Positions 17,102 through 25,408 of a stretch of DNA of 64,000 nt are shown here, one piece after another; position 1 is the first letter of the stretch; every line of letters begins with the position of its first letter. Source of the stretch: Microbacterium sp. W4I20. Its GTDB lineage: Bacteria; Actinomycetota; Actinomycetes; Actinomycetales; Microbacteriaceae. The DNA lies in NCBI RefSeq assembly GCF_030816505.1, contig NZ_JAUSYB010000001.1:1488001-1552000 (forward strand). Reading direction: 5' to 3'. Both the position numbers and the translations under genes were made by a program. Under the pieces are notes generated by a model, which made no database searches, had not been told where the DNA came from, and saw nothing but the letters and a program-made list of their open reading frames with translations.

Positions 17102-18507
17102 GCGGGATCCTTTTCGGGTTCGGTTCCTGAGTGAGAGGCGGAGCGACGAGACACAGGGCCCGGCAGCCGCTCGAGGAGGGCCCGATGGAACCGCTCTCCG
17201 CGTTCCAACGACGCGATCTCGACGCTCTCATCGACCCCGTGGATCGAGGCGCGCTGCGCGTTCGACATGTCCAGTGGAGCGAAGCGGTACACCGCGGGGG
17301 CGAAACGATGGAAGTGCCGCGAGTCGGTCGCTGCCATCATCACGTAGGGCACGGCGAGCACCCCCGGATGCGAGACCTCGAGCGCCTCGGCGAGTAGCGC
17401 GAACTGCGCGTTGTCGGTCGGCGACTCAGGCGACGGCTCACTCGCTTCGAGCACCTCGACGGTGACGAGCGGGTCGCGAATGCGGCGACGCACGCGCAAG
17501 GCGGTCTGCTGGGTCGTCTCCCCCAGGGCGATGCGCAGATTCACGGTGGCGGTGGCCTGCGACGGCAGCACGTTCGCGGCGGTGCCGCCGGACTGCATGG
17601 TCGGCGCGACCGTCGTGCGCACGAGCGCCGCAGGTTCGCCACCGAGGGCTGCGAAGACCCGGGCCGTGAGCAACGGTGCGGAGCCGAGAAGTCGCAGCAC
17701 ATGCCGCGCCGGCCCCGGCGTCTGCAGCGCCAGCTGCGACAGCATCCGGAGAATCGCCTTCGACGCGTGCGGGCGGAAAGTGGTGGGACCGAGCCGACCG
17801 ACCGCCCTCGCGATGCGGCGGACCGCGGTGACCGACGGCGGCGCCGAGGCGTGACCGCCGTCTCCCCGGGCGGACAGCTTCACCGTCATCACGCCCTTCT
17901 CCCCCACGCCGATCATCGCCGCGCGACCCGGCACGAAAGGCAGCGGTGCCTCGACCACGGCACCGCCCTCATCGACGACGAGCCAAGGCACGATGCCGCG
18001 CTCGCGCAGCACGCGGGCGATCTCCTCCGCGGCTCGACCATATGTCTCCTCGTTGCCGCCGAAAGAGAGATAGACGTCGCGTGCGGGAACGAAACCGTCG
18101 GCGAGGAGGTTCTCGACCGCTTCCAGCACGACGATCAGCGGCCCCTTGTCGTCGAGTGCGCCGCGCCCGTAGACCGAGCCGTCGGCGACCACTCCCGCGA
18201 ACGGCGGATGAGTCCAGTCGTCGCTCTCATCGACCGGGACGACGTCGTAGTGGGCCATCAGCACGACGGGACCATCGGATGCCGCATCGCGACCCACCCA
18301 GTGAAACAGCAGCCCGAAATCCGTGTGACGCTCGAGCCGCAACCGCTCGTGCGTGAGCGGGTACAGCTCGGCGAGCAACGCGACGAACTCCTCGAACGGA
18401 GCGGGTCCTCGCTCGTCGAGCTCGGCGGACACGGTGGGGATCCGGATCATCCGGGCGAGCCGGTCGGCGATGCCGGGGCGCACGGTCGCTGTGGTCACAG
18501 TCGCCAT
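17098..18507 (-). CDS. M20/M25/M40 family zinc metallopeptidase
   Basis: A 469-aa dinuclear zinc hydrolase of the ArgE/DapE/carboxypeptidase group. LMAHYDVVPVD (zinc His and Asp), GRGALDDKG (bridging Asp) and GGNEETYG (catalytic Glu and zinc Glu) lie in the first half, and GDGGHASAPP marks the dimerisation/lid domain. It probably cleaves a dipeptide or N-acyl amino acid in the cytoplasm. The start at 18507 (MATVTTATV) gives the normal length; the same frame stays open upstream through the sigma-factor gene, but that is a shadow. It is coupled to the MFS exporter downstream. Confidence 0.88.
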   Translation of the reverse strand: MATVTTATVRPGIADRLARMIRIPTVSAELDERGPAPFEEFVALLAELYPLTHERLRLERHTDFGLLFHWVGRDAASDGPVVLMAHYDVVPVDESDDWTHPPFAGVVADGSVYGRGALDDKGPLIVVLEAVENLLADGFVPARDVYLSFGGNEETYGRAAEEIARVLRERGIVPWLVVDEGGAVVEAPLPFVPGRAAMIGVGEKGVMTVKLSARGDGGHASAPPSVTAVRRIARAVGRLGPTTFRPHASKAILRMLSQLALQTPGPARHVLRLLGSAPLLTARVFAALGGEPAALVRTTVAPTMQSGGTAANVLPSQATATVNLRIALGETTQQTALRVRRRIRDPLVTVEVLEASEPSPESPTDNAQFALLAEALEVSHPGVLAVPYVMMAATDSRHFHRFAPAVYRFAPLDMSNAQRASIHGVDESVEIASLERGERFHRALLERLPGPVSRRSASHSGTEPEKDPA

Positions 18508-18523
18508 CGTAGCGAGCGGGCGG

Positions 18524-19405
18524 TCAGTGCCACTGGGTGAGCTTGTCCGGGTTGCGGACGACCAGGATCTCGGTGATGCGATCGCCTTCGACGATGAGCG
18601 AGAAGAGGGAGTCGGCGCGGCCCTCGCGCGTCGACAGCAGCGCGATGCCGTCGGTCGTCGCGGTGGTCGTGAGCACGGCGTGCGGATTGAGGCGCGGCAG
18701 CCCGAGCAGGAATCGCGAGACCCGGTCGGCCCCGAACACGGGTCGGAGCGCCGCCGACATCTTGCCCCCGCCGTCGGAACGCAGCACGACATCGGGATCG
18801 AGCAGCGCGACGAGCTGATCGAGGTCGCCGGTCGTCGACGCGGCGAGGAACGCCCGCGCCACCGCGTCGTGCTGCTGCTTCGATGCGAGTCCCGCCCGAC
18901 GTTCCCGCACGCGCCGTCGTGCCTGGGAGGCGAGCTGGCGGACGGCATCCTGACTGCGGCCGACCGTCTCGGCGATCTCCGCGAACGGCACACCGAACAC
19001 GTCGTGCAGCACGAAGGACACCCGCTCGGCAGGGGTGAGCGATTCGAGCACGACGAGCAGTGCCATGCTGACCGACTCGTCGAGCGTGACGCGATCGAGC
19101 GGGTCGAGATGGGCCGATGCCACGAGCGGAGAACTGTGCGGAACCGGCTCGGGAAGCCACGGACCGACATAGCTCTCACGGCGCTTGCGGGCGGATCCCA
19201 GCACATCCAGACAGATGCGCCCGGCGACCCTGGTCAGCCAGGCGGCCGGATTGAGGATCTCCGCGCGCGCGTCGTCGGAGAGGCGGTACCAGCGCACATA
19301 CGTCTCCTGCACGGCGTCCTCCGCATCCGCCACGGTTCCGAGCATCCGGTACGCGAGGGCGAGGAGGTTTCGGCGTTCGGCCTCCAGGGCATCGATCTCT
19401 TCCAT
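18524..19405 (-). CDS. ECF41-type RNA polymerase sigma factor with SnoaL-like C-terminal domain (SigJ-like)
   Basis: A 293-aa sigma factor. Region 2 (LALAYRMLGTVADAEDAVQETYVRW) covers residues 13-40 and region 4 with PFAEIAETVGRSQDAVRQLASQARR lies near 130-160; the rest is a SnoaL-like extension with the ECF41 hallmarks DGGGK near 220 and NPDKL at the C-terminus. In this family the extension replaces a separate anti-sigma factor and tunes activity. ECF41 genes usually sit beside a carboxymuconolactone decarboxylase, oxidoreductase or epimerase gene that they control; here the divergent gene at 19543 is such an NmrA-type protein. The signal is unknown. Confidence 0.92.
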   Translation of the reverse strand: MEEIDALEAERRNLLALAYRMLGTVADAEDAVQETYVRWYRLSDDARAEILNPAAWLTRVAGRICLDVLGSARKRRESYVGPWLPEPVPHSSPLVASAHLDPLDRVTLDESVSMALLVVLESLTPAERVSFVLHDVFGVPFAEIAETVGRSQDAVRQLASQARRRVRERRAGLASKQQHDAVARAFLAASTTGDLDQLVALLDPDVVLRSDGGGKMSAALRPVFGADRVSRFLLGLPRLNPHAVLTTTATTDGIALLSTREGRADSLFSLIVEGDRITEILVVRNPDKLTQWH

Positions 19406-19463
19406 CGCCTCCTATCCTGTCCCTGTCCGGGCCGGTGCGTCGACAGACTTCTTTCGGCGCGCG

Positions 19464-19490
19464 CCTCACATCTCGCGGTGCCCTGTCGTC
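19464..19490 (+). promoter_or_regulatory. Candidate ECF41-dependent promoter for the NmrA-type gene
   Basis: CCTCACA at 19464-19470 and CGTC at 19487-19490, with 16 bp between, resemble the TGTCACA/CGTC elements reported for ECF41 sigma factors (5 of 7 matches in the first box). Direction and position fit the gene at 19543. Confidence 0.55.
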
Positions 19491-19525
19491 GAAGAGGTGT
19501 GAGTCGCACAGAAGGAGGAGCACGC

Positions 19526-19559
19526 ATGAGGATCGCTGTCGCATGAGGATCGCTGTCGC
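19526..19559 (+). repeat. 17-bp tandem duplication across the start codon, making an overlapping mini-ORF
   Basis: ATGAGGATCGCTGTCGC occurs twice in direct succession (19526-19542 and 19543-19559). The first copy begins a 6-codon frame (MRIAVA) that ends in TGA at 19544-19546, overlapping the ATG of the second copy by 4 bp. The ribosome site GAAGGAGG at 19511-19518 is ideally spaced for the first ATG, not the second, so the main protein would be made by coupled re-initiation. Confidence 0.85.
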
Positions 19560-20283
19560 AGGAGGAACCGGAGTCGTCGGTCGGCACACCGTGGAGGCGG
19601 TGCACGATGCGGGCCACGAGGCGATCGTGATCAGCCGATCGCGCGGAGTCGACCTGGTGACAGGGGAAGGGCTGGATGCTGCGCTGCAGGGCGTCGACGC
19701 GGTGATCGACGTGGCGAGCGTCAACACCCTGAAGGCGGCAGCCGCGATCGAGTTCTTCACCGCGGCGACGGGCAACCTCGTCTCGGCGGCGGCGGATGCC
19801 GGAGCCTCCCACGTGGTGCTGCTGTCGATCGTCGGGATCGATCGCATCCCCTATGACTACTACGCGGGCAAGGTCGCGCAGGAGAAAGTCGTCGAGGCAT
19901 CGCGTGTGCCGTGGACCATCCTGCGTGCCACGCAGTTCCACGAGTTCGCGGCGCAGATGTTCGACCGCGCGAAGGTGGGCCCGTTGCACATCGCGCCGAA
20001 CGCCCGGACGCAGCCGGTGGCCGCTCGCGAGGTCGCCGAGCGGCTGGTGACCCTCGCGACCGGACGACCTCAGGGTCGGGTGCGCGATCTCGCCGGACCG
20101 CGCGAGGAGCAGCTCGCCGAGATGATCCGGGCCTTCGCCCGCCACGAGGGATATCGCGGGTGGATACCGGCGCTGAACGTGCCGGGTCCGCAGATGGCGG
20201 GCATGCGCGCGGGGGACGCACTGCCCGGGCAGGATGCCGATCTCGGTCGCCAGACGTTCGCCGATTGGCTCGCCGCTCGCTGA
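19543..20283 (+). CDS. NmrA/SDR-type NAD(P)-binding protein, ECF41 partner
   Basis: A 246-aa Rossmann-fold protein starting MRIAVAGGTGVVGRHTVEA, with the GGTGxxG dinucleotide motif of atypical SDR/NmrA proteins and DYYAGKVAQEKVVEAS, where the Tyr and Lys sit as in the family. It could be an NAD(P)-dependent reductase or epimerase or a redox sensor. It is divergent from the ECF41 sigma gene, the arrangement known for ECF41 regulons, so control by that sigma is likely. The start is the second copy of a 17-bp duplication, which puts a six-codon ORF directly before it. The upstream in-frame extension has no family similarity. Confidence 0.88.
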   Translation: MRIAVAGGTGVVGRHTVEAVHDAGHEAIVISRSRGVDLVTGEGLDAALQGVDAVIDVASVNTLKAAAAIEFFTAATGNLVSAAADAGASHVVLLSIVGIDRIPYDYYAGKVAQEKVVEASRVPWTILRATQFHEFAAQMFDRAKVGPLHIAPNARTQPVAAREVAERLVTLATGRPQGRVRDLAGPREEQLAEMIRAFARHEGYRGWIPALNVPGPQMAGMRAGDALPGQDADLGRQTFADWLAAR

Positions 20284-20303
20284 CGCGGAGGACAATGGAG
20301 AGG

Positions 20304-21317
20304 GTGAGCCTGTTCTCCTTCGCCCCGTCCCGCGGACCGCGGTGGCCCCTGGCGACGCAGGCGGCGCTCGGCATCGCCGTGCCGATCGCGGTGATGACGC
20401 TCCTCGGCGACGCGTCGCCCGGGTACATCGCGGCATCCGGTGCATTCACCGTGCTCTTCGCCGGCTCCGCTCCCGCCGTCGACCGGGCCCGCGTGCTTCC
20501 GTTGGTTGCCGCGGGGCTCCTGCTCGCAGCGGTGCTCGGGGTGCTGGCATCCGGGAACGACTGGCTGCTCAGCATCGGCGTCGTGGTGGTGGCCGTGGCG
20601 AGTGCGGCTCTCGCGTTCGGGTTCCGGCTGGGGCCGCCGGGGCCCCTCTTCTTCATCCTCGTCTTCGGGCTCTCCGCGCACGTCGTCGGCGCAGCATCCG
20701 TTCCTCCGCTGGTCTATCTCGCCGCGCTCGCGGCGGGGTGCCTGTTCTCCTACCTGGTGGCGCTCGCGCCACTGCTGCTCCCGCGCATCCGGGCGATTCC
20801 GCGGCGTCCGCTGCGCGAACTGCTCCCCGGGCCGGCCTTGACCCTGGATTCGCGCCTTCTGCTGCTCCGGGTCGCCATCGTCGCGGTGATCGGCGTGCTG
20901 CTCGGCATCGTGATCGATCCGGAGCGCACGTACTGGATCGTGGGATCCGGGGTCGCGGTGATCGGCGTCGCCGCCGCGCGGAGGGCCGCGTTCGAGCGTG
21001 GCCTGCACCGGATGCTGGGCACGGTCGTCGGGGCGGGCGTGTACATCCTGCTCGCGGTGCTGCATCCCGCCGGCTTGTGGCTCGCACTTCTGCTCGGTGT
21101 GCTGCAGTTCTCGATCGAGCTCGTCGTGGTGCGCCACTACGCGCTCGCGCTGGCCTTCATCACTCCCCTCGTGCTTCTGCTCACGGGAGCCGCGACCGGC
21201 AGCATCGGCTCGCTCGACGTCGCTCTGGAACGGATCATCGACACCGTCGTCGGCGCGGCGCTCGGCGCGGCCTCCGGCCTGCTGCACGCGCGAGCCACCC
21301 CCCGCGAGCGCGAATGA
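20304..21317 (+). CDS. FUSC-like aromatic acid exporter family membrane protein
   Basis: A 337-aa integral membrane protein with two blocks of about five hydrophobic helices separated by a short cytoplasmic loop (RIRAIPRRPLRELLPG). The second block has DPERTYWIVGSGVAVIG and FERGLHRMLGTVVGAGV, features of FUSC/ArAE family proteins, which export organic acids. I prefer the GTG at 20304 because GACAAT ends 7 nt upstream (leaderless pattern); the ATG at 20295 is the alternative. The gene ends just before a large dispersed palindrome at 21320-21380, likely its terminator. Confidence 0.8.
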   Translation: MSLFSFAPSRGPRWPLATQAALGIAVPIAVMTLLGDASPGYIAASGAFTVLFAGSAPAVDRARVLPLVAAGLLLAAVLGVLASGNDWLLSIGVVVVAVASAALAFGFRLGPPGPLFFILVFGLSAHVVGAASVPPLVYLAALAAGCLFSYLVALAPLLLPRIRAIPRRPLRELLPGPALTLDSRLLLLRVAIVAVIGVLLGIVIDPERTYWIVGSGVAVIGVAAARRAAFERGLHRMLGTVVGAGVYILLAVLHPAGLWLALLLGVLQFSIELVVVRHYALALAFITPLVLLLTGAATGSIGSLDVALERIIDTVVGAALGAASGLLHARATPRERE

Positions 21318-21319
21318 CC

Positions 21320-21380
21320 GCTCCCGTGGCAGTTGCTGCGGGTTCCGGACGCGCGAACCCGCAGCAAGTGCCACGGGAGC
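21320..21380. repeat. Dispersed palindromic element, copy 1 (terminator-like)
   Basis: A 26-nt arm at 21320-21345 (begins GCTCCCGTGGCAG) pairs with 21355-21380 (ends CTGCC/GTGCCACGGGAGC) with one mismatch around a 9-nt loop. A related copy is at 39393-39454. It follows the stop of the FUSC-like gene by 3 bp. The conservation of the arm sequence between two unrelated places marks it as a repeated element, not a chance hairpin. Confidence 0.85.
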
Positions 21381-21465
21381 AGGGGGGTGCGGCGGCGCGA
21401 CGGGAACATCGGATGCCGGTGGGCGGTTGTAACCACGGAACCTGCGACAGCCCGAGGAGGCAATC

Positions 21466-21732
21466 TTGCATCTGACTCTCGTCTCCTCGTCGTTCTGCGG
21501 TGCCTGCGCGCGGACCCGCTCCGTGCTCTCCGACGCCGCTCGGTTCCTGCCGGACGCGACGGTCACCGAGATCGACGTCGCCCATGAGCCGGATGCTGCG
21601 GAAGCCCTCGACATCCGCTTCACCCCGACCGTCATCATCCGCGATGACTCGGGCGCGGAGGTCTTCCGGGCCGAGGGCGTGCCGACCGTCCCTCAGGTGC
21701 TGACCGCAGCGGTCAAGGCACTGCCCGCCTGA
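21466..21732 (+). CDS. Thioredoxin-like protein
   Basis: An 88-aa single-domain thioredoxin-fold protein. The active site is SSFCGACARTRSVL near residue 8, a CxxC motif in the normal place after the first strand, and the cis-Pro segment RFTPTVII follows near residue 50. It should act as a small thiol-disulfide redox protein in the cytoplasm; the partner is unknown. The start is TTG at 21466, 5 nt after a strong GAGGAGG ribosome site; no ATG or GTG start would leave the first strand intact. Confidence 0.85.
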   Translation: MHLTLVSSSFCGACARTRSVLSDAARFLPDATVTEIDVAHEPDAAEALDIRFTPTVIIRDDSGAEVFRAEGVPTVPQVLTAAVKALPA

Positions 21733-21825
21733 CGAGAAGCCCTTGCGCGGCCACCGTCCTCGGCGGAGACTGGCGTGCATCGATGCCGGGCCGGGACTCG
21801 TCCCGCGAACACGGGAGTGCCGTCC

Positions 21826-22236
21826 ATGCCAGATCTCAATCCGTACCTGTCGTTCCGCACCGAGGCGCGGCAGGCGCTCGAGTTCTACCAGAGCGTCCTC
21901 GGCGGTGACCTCGACATCAACGTCTTCGGAGACTTCCCCGACATGGTGCAGGATCCCAGCCAGCACGATCTCGTGATGCACGGGCAGCTCAACACCCCGG
22001 ACGGCCTGGTCCTGATGGCATCGGACACCCCGCTGGGAATGACCTACGAGAAGCCGCAGGGCATCTCGGTGTCGCTCAGCGGCAACACCCAGGAGGTCAC
22101 CCAGGCCGTGTGGGACAAGCTGTCCGACGGTGCGACGATCACGATGCCGCTCGATGTGCCGCCGTGGGGTGGAACCTTCGGCATGCTCGTCGACCGCTTC
22201 GGCATCGCCTGGATGCTGCACGGCGATCCGGAGTGA
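21826..22236 (+). CDS. VOC family protein of the PhnB type
   Basis: A 136-aa glyoxalase-fold protein, recognisable by LNPYLSFRTEARQALEFYQSVLGG and the closing DRFGIAWMLHGDP, both typical of the PhnB/3-demethylubiquinone-like subfamily. The DFPDMVQDPSQHDLVMHGQL stretch carries the family's His. Members act as small-molecule binding or unassigned enzymes, and no substrate can be given. It is preceded by a 90-bp spacer and convergent with thrC. Confidence 0.88.
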   Translation: MPDLNPYLSFRTEARQALEFYQSVLGGDLDINVFGDFPDMVQDPSQHDLVMHGQLNTPDGLVLMASDTPLGMTYEKPQGISVSLSGNTQEVTQAVWDKLSDGATITMPLDVPPWGGTFGMLVDRFGIAWMLHGDPE

Positions 22237-22268
22237 GCACCACCGGAGGGAGCTGAGGTCAGCCGTGA

Positions 22269-23672
22269 TCAGTGGAGCGCGTTCTCCTCGATGAACGCGC
22301 GGAGAGCGTGCTCGTCGTCGGCCATCTCCGTCACGTGCTGCGGCGCATCCAGCATCTCGCGCAGCTCAGGCGCGTACGCGAGCTCGATGCCGATCGCCTC
22401 GTGGATCGTCTCGGCGAACTTCTCGGGCTTCGCGGTCTCGAGCACGAGCATCGGAACGCCGGGCTCCAGGTATTCGCGTGCGATCCGCACACCGTCGGCC
22501 GTGTGCGGATCGATGATCTCGCCCGTCGACTCGTAGACCGAACGGATCGTCGCCAGCCGATCCTCGTGGGTCGAGGTGCCGCTCACGATGCCGAACTCGT
22601 CGACGAAGCGCTCCACCTCGGCGGAGAAGTCGAAGAAGCCCTGCTCGGCGAGGTCGTGCCAGGCGGCGACCACACGGGAGGCGTCGCGCCCGACCAGCTC
22701 GAAGATGAAGCGCTCGAGATTCGACGCCTTGGAGATGTCCATCGACGGGCTGGAGGTCGCCAGCGTGTCCGCAGCACTCCGCGGTCGGTAGATGCCGGTG
22801 CGGAAGAACTCGTCGAGCACGTTGTTCTCGTTGGCTGCGAGCACGAGCCGACGGATCGGCAGACCCATCTGCTTGGCGTAGAACCCGGAGAGGATGTTGC
22901 CGAAGTTGCCCGACGGCACGGTGAAGGAGAGCTCGGTCCAGCCCCCGGCATCCGTCGCTCGCAGCCACGCCCAGAAGTAGTAGACGACCTGCGCCGTGAT
23001 GCGCGCGAGGTTGATCGAGTTCACCGCGCCGAGGTGCTGGGCGCGCTTGAAGACGAGGTCTCCGGCGAGGTGCTTCACCAGGTTCTGGCAGTCGTCGAAG
23101 ACGCCCTCGACCGCGATGTTGTGCACGTTCGCGTCGTCGAGCGAGAACATCTGCGCGCGCTGGAAGGCGCTCATGCGACCCTGCGGCGACAGCATGAACA
23201 CCGCGACGCGCTCCTTGCCGCGGAGCGCATGCTCAGCGGCGGAACCGGTGTCGCCCGAGGTGGCGCCGAGGATGTTGAGCACGGAGTCCCGGCGCTCCAG
23301 CGTGTACTCCAGCGCCTGCCCGAGGAACTGCATGGCCATGTCCTTGAACGCCAGCGTCGGCCCCTCGGAGAGTCCGACCAGCGTGATCTCGCCGTCGATG
23401 GCGCGCAGCGGCACGACGCCGTCGGGGAAGTCCTCATAGGCGTCGGCGGTCATCCGGGCGAGGTCTTCGCGCGGGATGTCGGTCGCGAACAGGCCGAGCA
23501 CCTCGGTGGCGAGCTGCGGGTAGGTCAGCGCCCGCCAGCGCTCGAGCGTCTCGCCGTCGACCGCCGGCATCTCGTCGGGGACGGCGAGTCCGCCATCCGG
23601 TGCGAGCCCCTCCAGCAGCGTCTCACTGAACGACTGCGGCTGCATGCCGCCGCGGGTGGAGATGAACGGCAC
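22269..23672 (-). CDS. thrC: Threonine synthase
   Basis: A 467-aa PLP enzyme that converts O-phosphohomoserine to threonine, the last step of threonine synthesis. PTLAFKDMAMQF carries the PLP-binding Lys, GATSGDTGSAAEHAL binds phosphate, and the start VPFISTRGG is typical of the longer class (E. coli/yeast type). I chose the GTG at 23672, with GAGGAG 6 nt upstream, because the protein aligns from this point; an upstream extension is unlikely. It is separated from homoserine genes, which are not in the window. The methyltransferase gene upstream on the same strand is 90 bp away. Confidence 0.95.
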   Translation of the reverse strand: MPFISTRGGMQPQSFSETLLEGLAPDGGLAVPDEMPAVDGETLERWRALTYPQLATEVLGLFATDIPREDLARMTADAYEDFPDGVVPLRAIDGEITLVGLSEGPTLAFKDMAMQFLGQALEYTLERRDSVLNILGATSGDTGSAAEHALRGKERVAVFMLSPQGRMSAFQRAQMFSLDDANVHNIAVEGVFDDCQNLVKHLAGDLVFKRAQHLGAVNSINLARITAQVVYYFWAWLRATDAGGWTELSFTVPSGNFGNILSGFYAKQMGLPIRRLVLAANENNVLDEFFRTGIYRPRSAADTLATSSPSMDISKASNLERFIFELVGRDASRVVAAWHDLAEQGFFDFSAEVERFVDEFGIVSGTSTHEDRLATIRSVYESTGEIIDPHTADGVRIAREYLEPGVPMLVLETAKPEKFAETIHEAIGIELAYAPELREMLDAPQHVTEMADDEHALRAFIEENALH

Positions 23673-23762
23673 GTTGGCTCCTCGGATCGGGACTCGGCCC
23701 CTCCATTCTCGCAGGCTGCGATGGTCGGAGATGACGGGATGACGGATGCCGCCGCGCAACGC

Positions 23763-24257
23763 TCAGAACAGCGACGTCGGCAGTGACCCCTCGTGTTCGA
23801 GCAGCCAGCGCTTGGTCTCGAGTCCACGCCCGGCGTCGCCGCCGGAGTATCCGCCGAGGCCGTCGCCGGCGACGACCCGGTGGCAGGGAACGATCAGAGG
23901 CACGGGATTCGCGCCCATGATCGACCCGATGCCCCGTGCCGGGACGTCGGTCCCGCTCCGCGCCGCGAGCCCACCGTAGGTGATCGTCTCACCGTGCCGG
24001 ACCGACTCATGGAGGGCCGTGAGCACGGCGCGGGTCGCCGCCGTCTGCACGCCGAGGTCGATCGGGAGATCGAAGAGCTTCAGCTCCCCCGCGAAGTAGG
24101 CGCGCAGCTGATCGATCGCCTCGGCGAGCAGGGCGTCGGGCTCTGCGTCAATGCCCTCCGGGACCGGTGCGCGCCACCCGACGCGGGTGATCGCCGCGCC
24201 GTCGCTGACGACGCCGACCACTCCCACCGGGGTGTCGAGCGTGGCGAAAGCGACCAT
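23763..24257 (-). CDS. ogt: Methylated-DNA--protein-cysteine methyltransferase (Ogt type)
   Basis: A 164-aa suicide repair enzyme that removes alkyl groups from O6-alkylguanine in DNA. The acceptor Cys is in LIVPCHRVVAGDGLGGYSGG, and the Asn hinge is in MGANPVP. The N-terminal domain lacks the extra zinc Cys residues of Ada, so it is the stand-alone Ogt/MGMT form. The ATG at 24257 gives the normal length. It complements the AlkA-like glycosylase at 12069 in alkylation repair. Confidence 0.93.
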   Translation of the reverse strand: MVAFATLDTPVGVVGVVSDGAAITRVGWRAPVPEGIDAEPDALLAEAIDQLRAYFAGELKLFDLPIDLGVQTAATRAVLTALHESVRHGETITYGGLAARSGTDVPARGIGSIMGANPVPLIVPCHRVVAGDGLGGYSGGDAGRGLETKRWLLEHEGSLPTSLF

Positions 24258-24295
24258 GAGCCGAGGCTACTCCCGCCCGCCGACGTGCGGACCCG

Positions 24296-25408
24296 TCAGG
24301 GCTGCGGGGCTTCGTCGACCACGGTCACCTCGATGGTCCAGCTCGCCCAGGGCAGTCCCGCGGGCATCAGCGTGGTCGACCGATGCGGGTAGGACTCGCG
24401 GATGCCGACGATGCGGCCGGTGGCGGTGTCGATGTCAATCTCCGCCAACTGCTGGTCGCCGAAGCCGTTCGGTTCGTCCAGCTCGGTCCGCAGCTCCAGG
24501 GTCGTCACCGTTCCTACCGTCTTCCCCACGTCCACGCCGCCGAGCAGACCGAGCACACGCAGAGAGGCGGCGCGCAGATCCGCCGGCATGAGGTCCGTGC
24601 TCAGGTATCGACCGATCGCCGAGAAGACGTACGAATCGTCCTCGGATGTCTGGAGGTGATCCCGGTACCAGGCGAGCAGCTGAGCGGGGTCGCGCGGCAT
24701 CTCGTCGTACGATTCGCGGAACGAATCGAAGTACCTGTCGTCACTGTCCGTGTTCGGGTCCCACTCCTGCAGACCGGCCGGCATCCGTTCGATTCCGCCG
24801 GGGTCCGCATCCCGTTCGGGATACGCCTCCACCATGCGCTCGTATGCGGGAAGCGTCTCCGGATCGCCGAACACGTCGACGACCTCGTTCGGGACTCGAT
24901 CGTCGAGGATCCAATCCTGCGTCCGGTCGCCGGGGACGTACAGGTCGCGAATGCCGCGGGCGTGGACGGCCCCCTCCGACGTCGGCAGATCCGATGAGTT
25001 GAACCCCGCCACCGCGGCATCCGAGAGGGCGGGATCGGCATCGGCATCCCAGAGCGAGACCAGTTCATACGTCTCCCGCACGCGAAGGTACTGCCCCGGC
25101 GCGAGCACCGGGTCGGTGCTCTCGATCACGATCTCGGCGGTGCCGTCGAGCACCGCCACGGCAGCGGCGGACGCCGTCTGCGGGGCGAGGGGGGCGACGG
25201 TACCGGTGATCACAACGGCCACCGCGACTGCCGCAGCGGCAGCCGTGCCCAGCGCCGCGGACCCTCCCCATACCCAGCCACGGCGTGCGCGCCGTCGGGG
25301 CGCGTCGGCCATTGCGGAGACGAGCTTCGTCCTCGACCGCTCGATCCTCCCGGGCGCTGCCTCATCCGGCGTGCTGTCGATCTCACGCACGAGCTCCAAG
25401 ATGTCCAT
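24296..25408 (-). CDS. CU044_5270 family membrane protein, partner of an ECF sigma factor
   Basis: A 370-aa protein with an N-terminal cytoplasmic stretch (LVREIDSTPDEA), one membrane helix near residues 47-70 (Ala/Val-rich) and a large extracytoplasmic domain. The layout and the position directly after an ECF sigma gene are those of the CU044_5270 family, thought to act as anti-sigma or signal-sensing partners. No zinc HxxxCxxC motif is present. Its first codons overlap the end of the sigma gene by 26 bp, so the pair is translated together. The signal and targets are unknown. Confidence 0.82.
   Translation of the reverse strand: MDILELVREIDSTPDEAAPGRIERSRTKLVSAMADAPRRRARRGWVWGGSAALGTAAAAAVAVAVVITGTVAPLAPQTASAAAVAVLDGTAEIVIESTDPVLAPGQYLRVRETYELVSLWDADADPALSDAAVAGFNSSDLPTSEGAVHARGIRDLYVPGDRTQDWILDDRVPNEVVDVFGDPETLPAYERMVEAYPERDADPGGIERMPAGLQEWDPNTDSDDRYFDSFRESYDEMPRDPAQLLAWYRDHLQTSEDDSYVFSAIGRYLSTDLMPADLRAASLRVLGLLGGVDVGKTVGTVTTLELRTELDEPNGFGDQQLAEIDIDTATGRIVGIRESYPHRSTTLMPAGLPWASWTIEVTVVDEAPQP

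Noticed and set aside
17098..19206. Possible fusion of the M20 peptidase with an N-terminal extension through the sigma gene
   Set aside because: The upstream part is only an alternative frame of the ECF41 sigma gene; the peptidase starts naturally at 18507.
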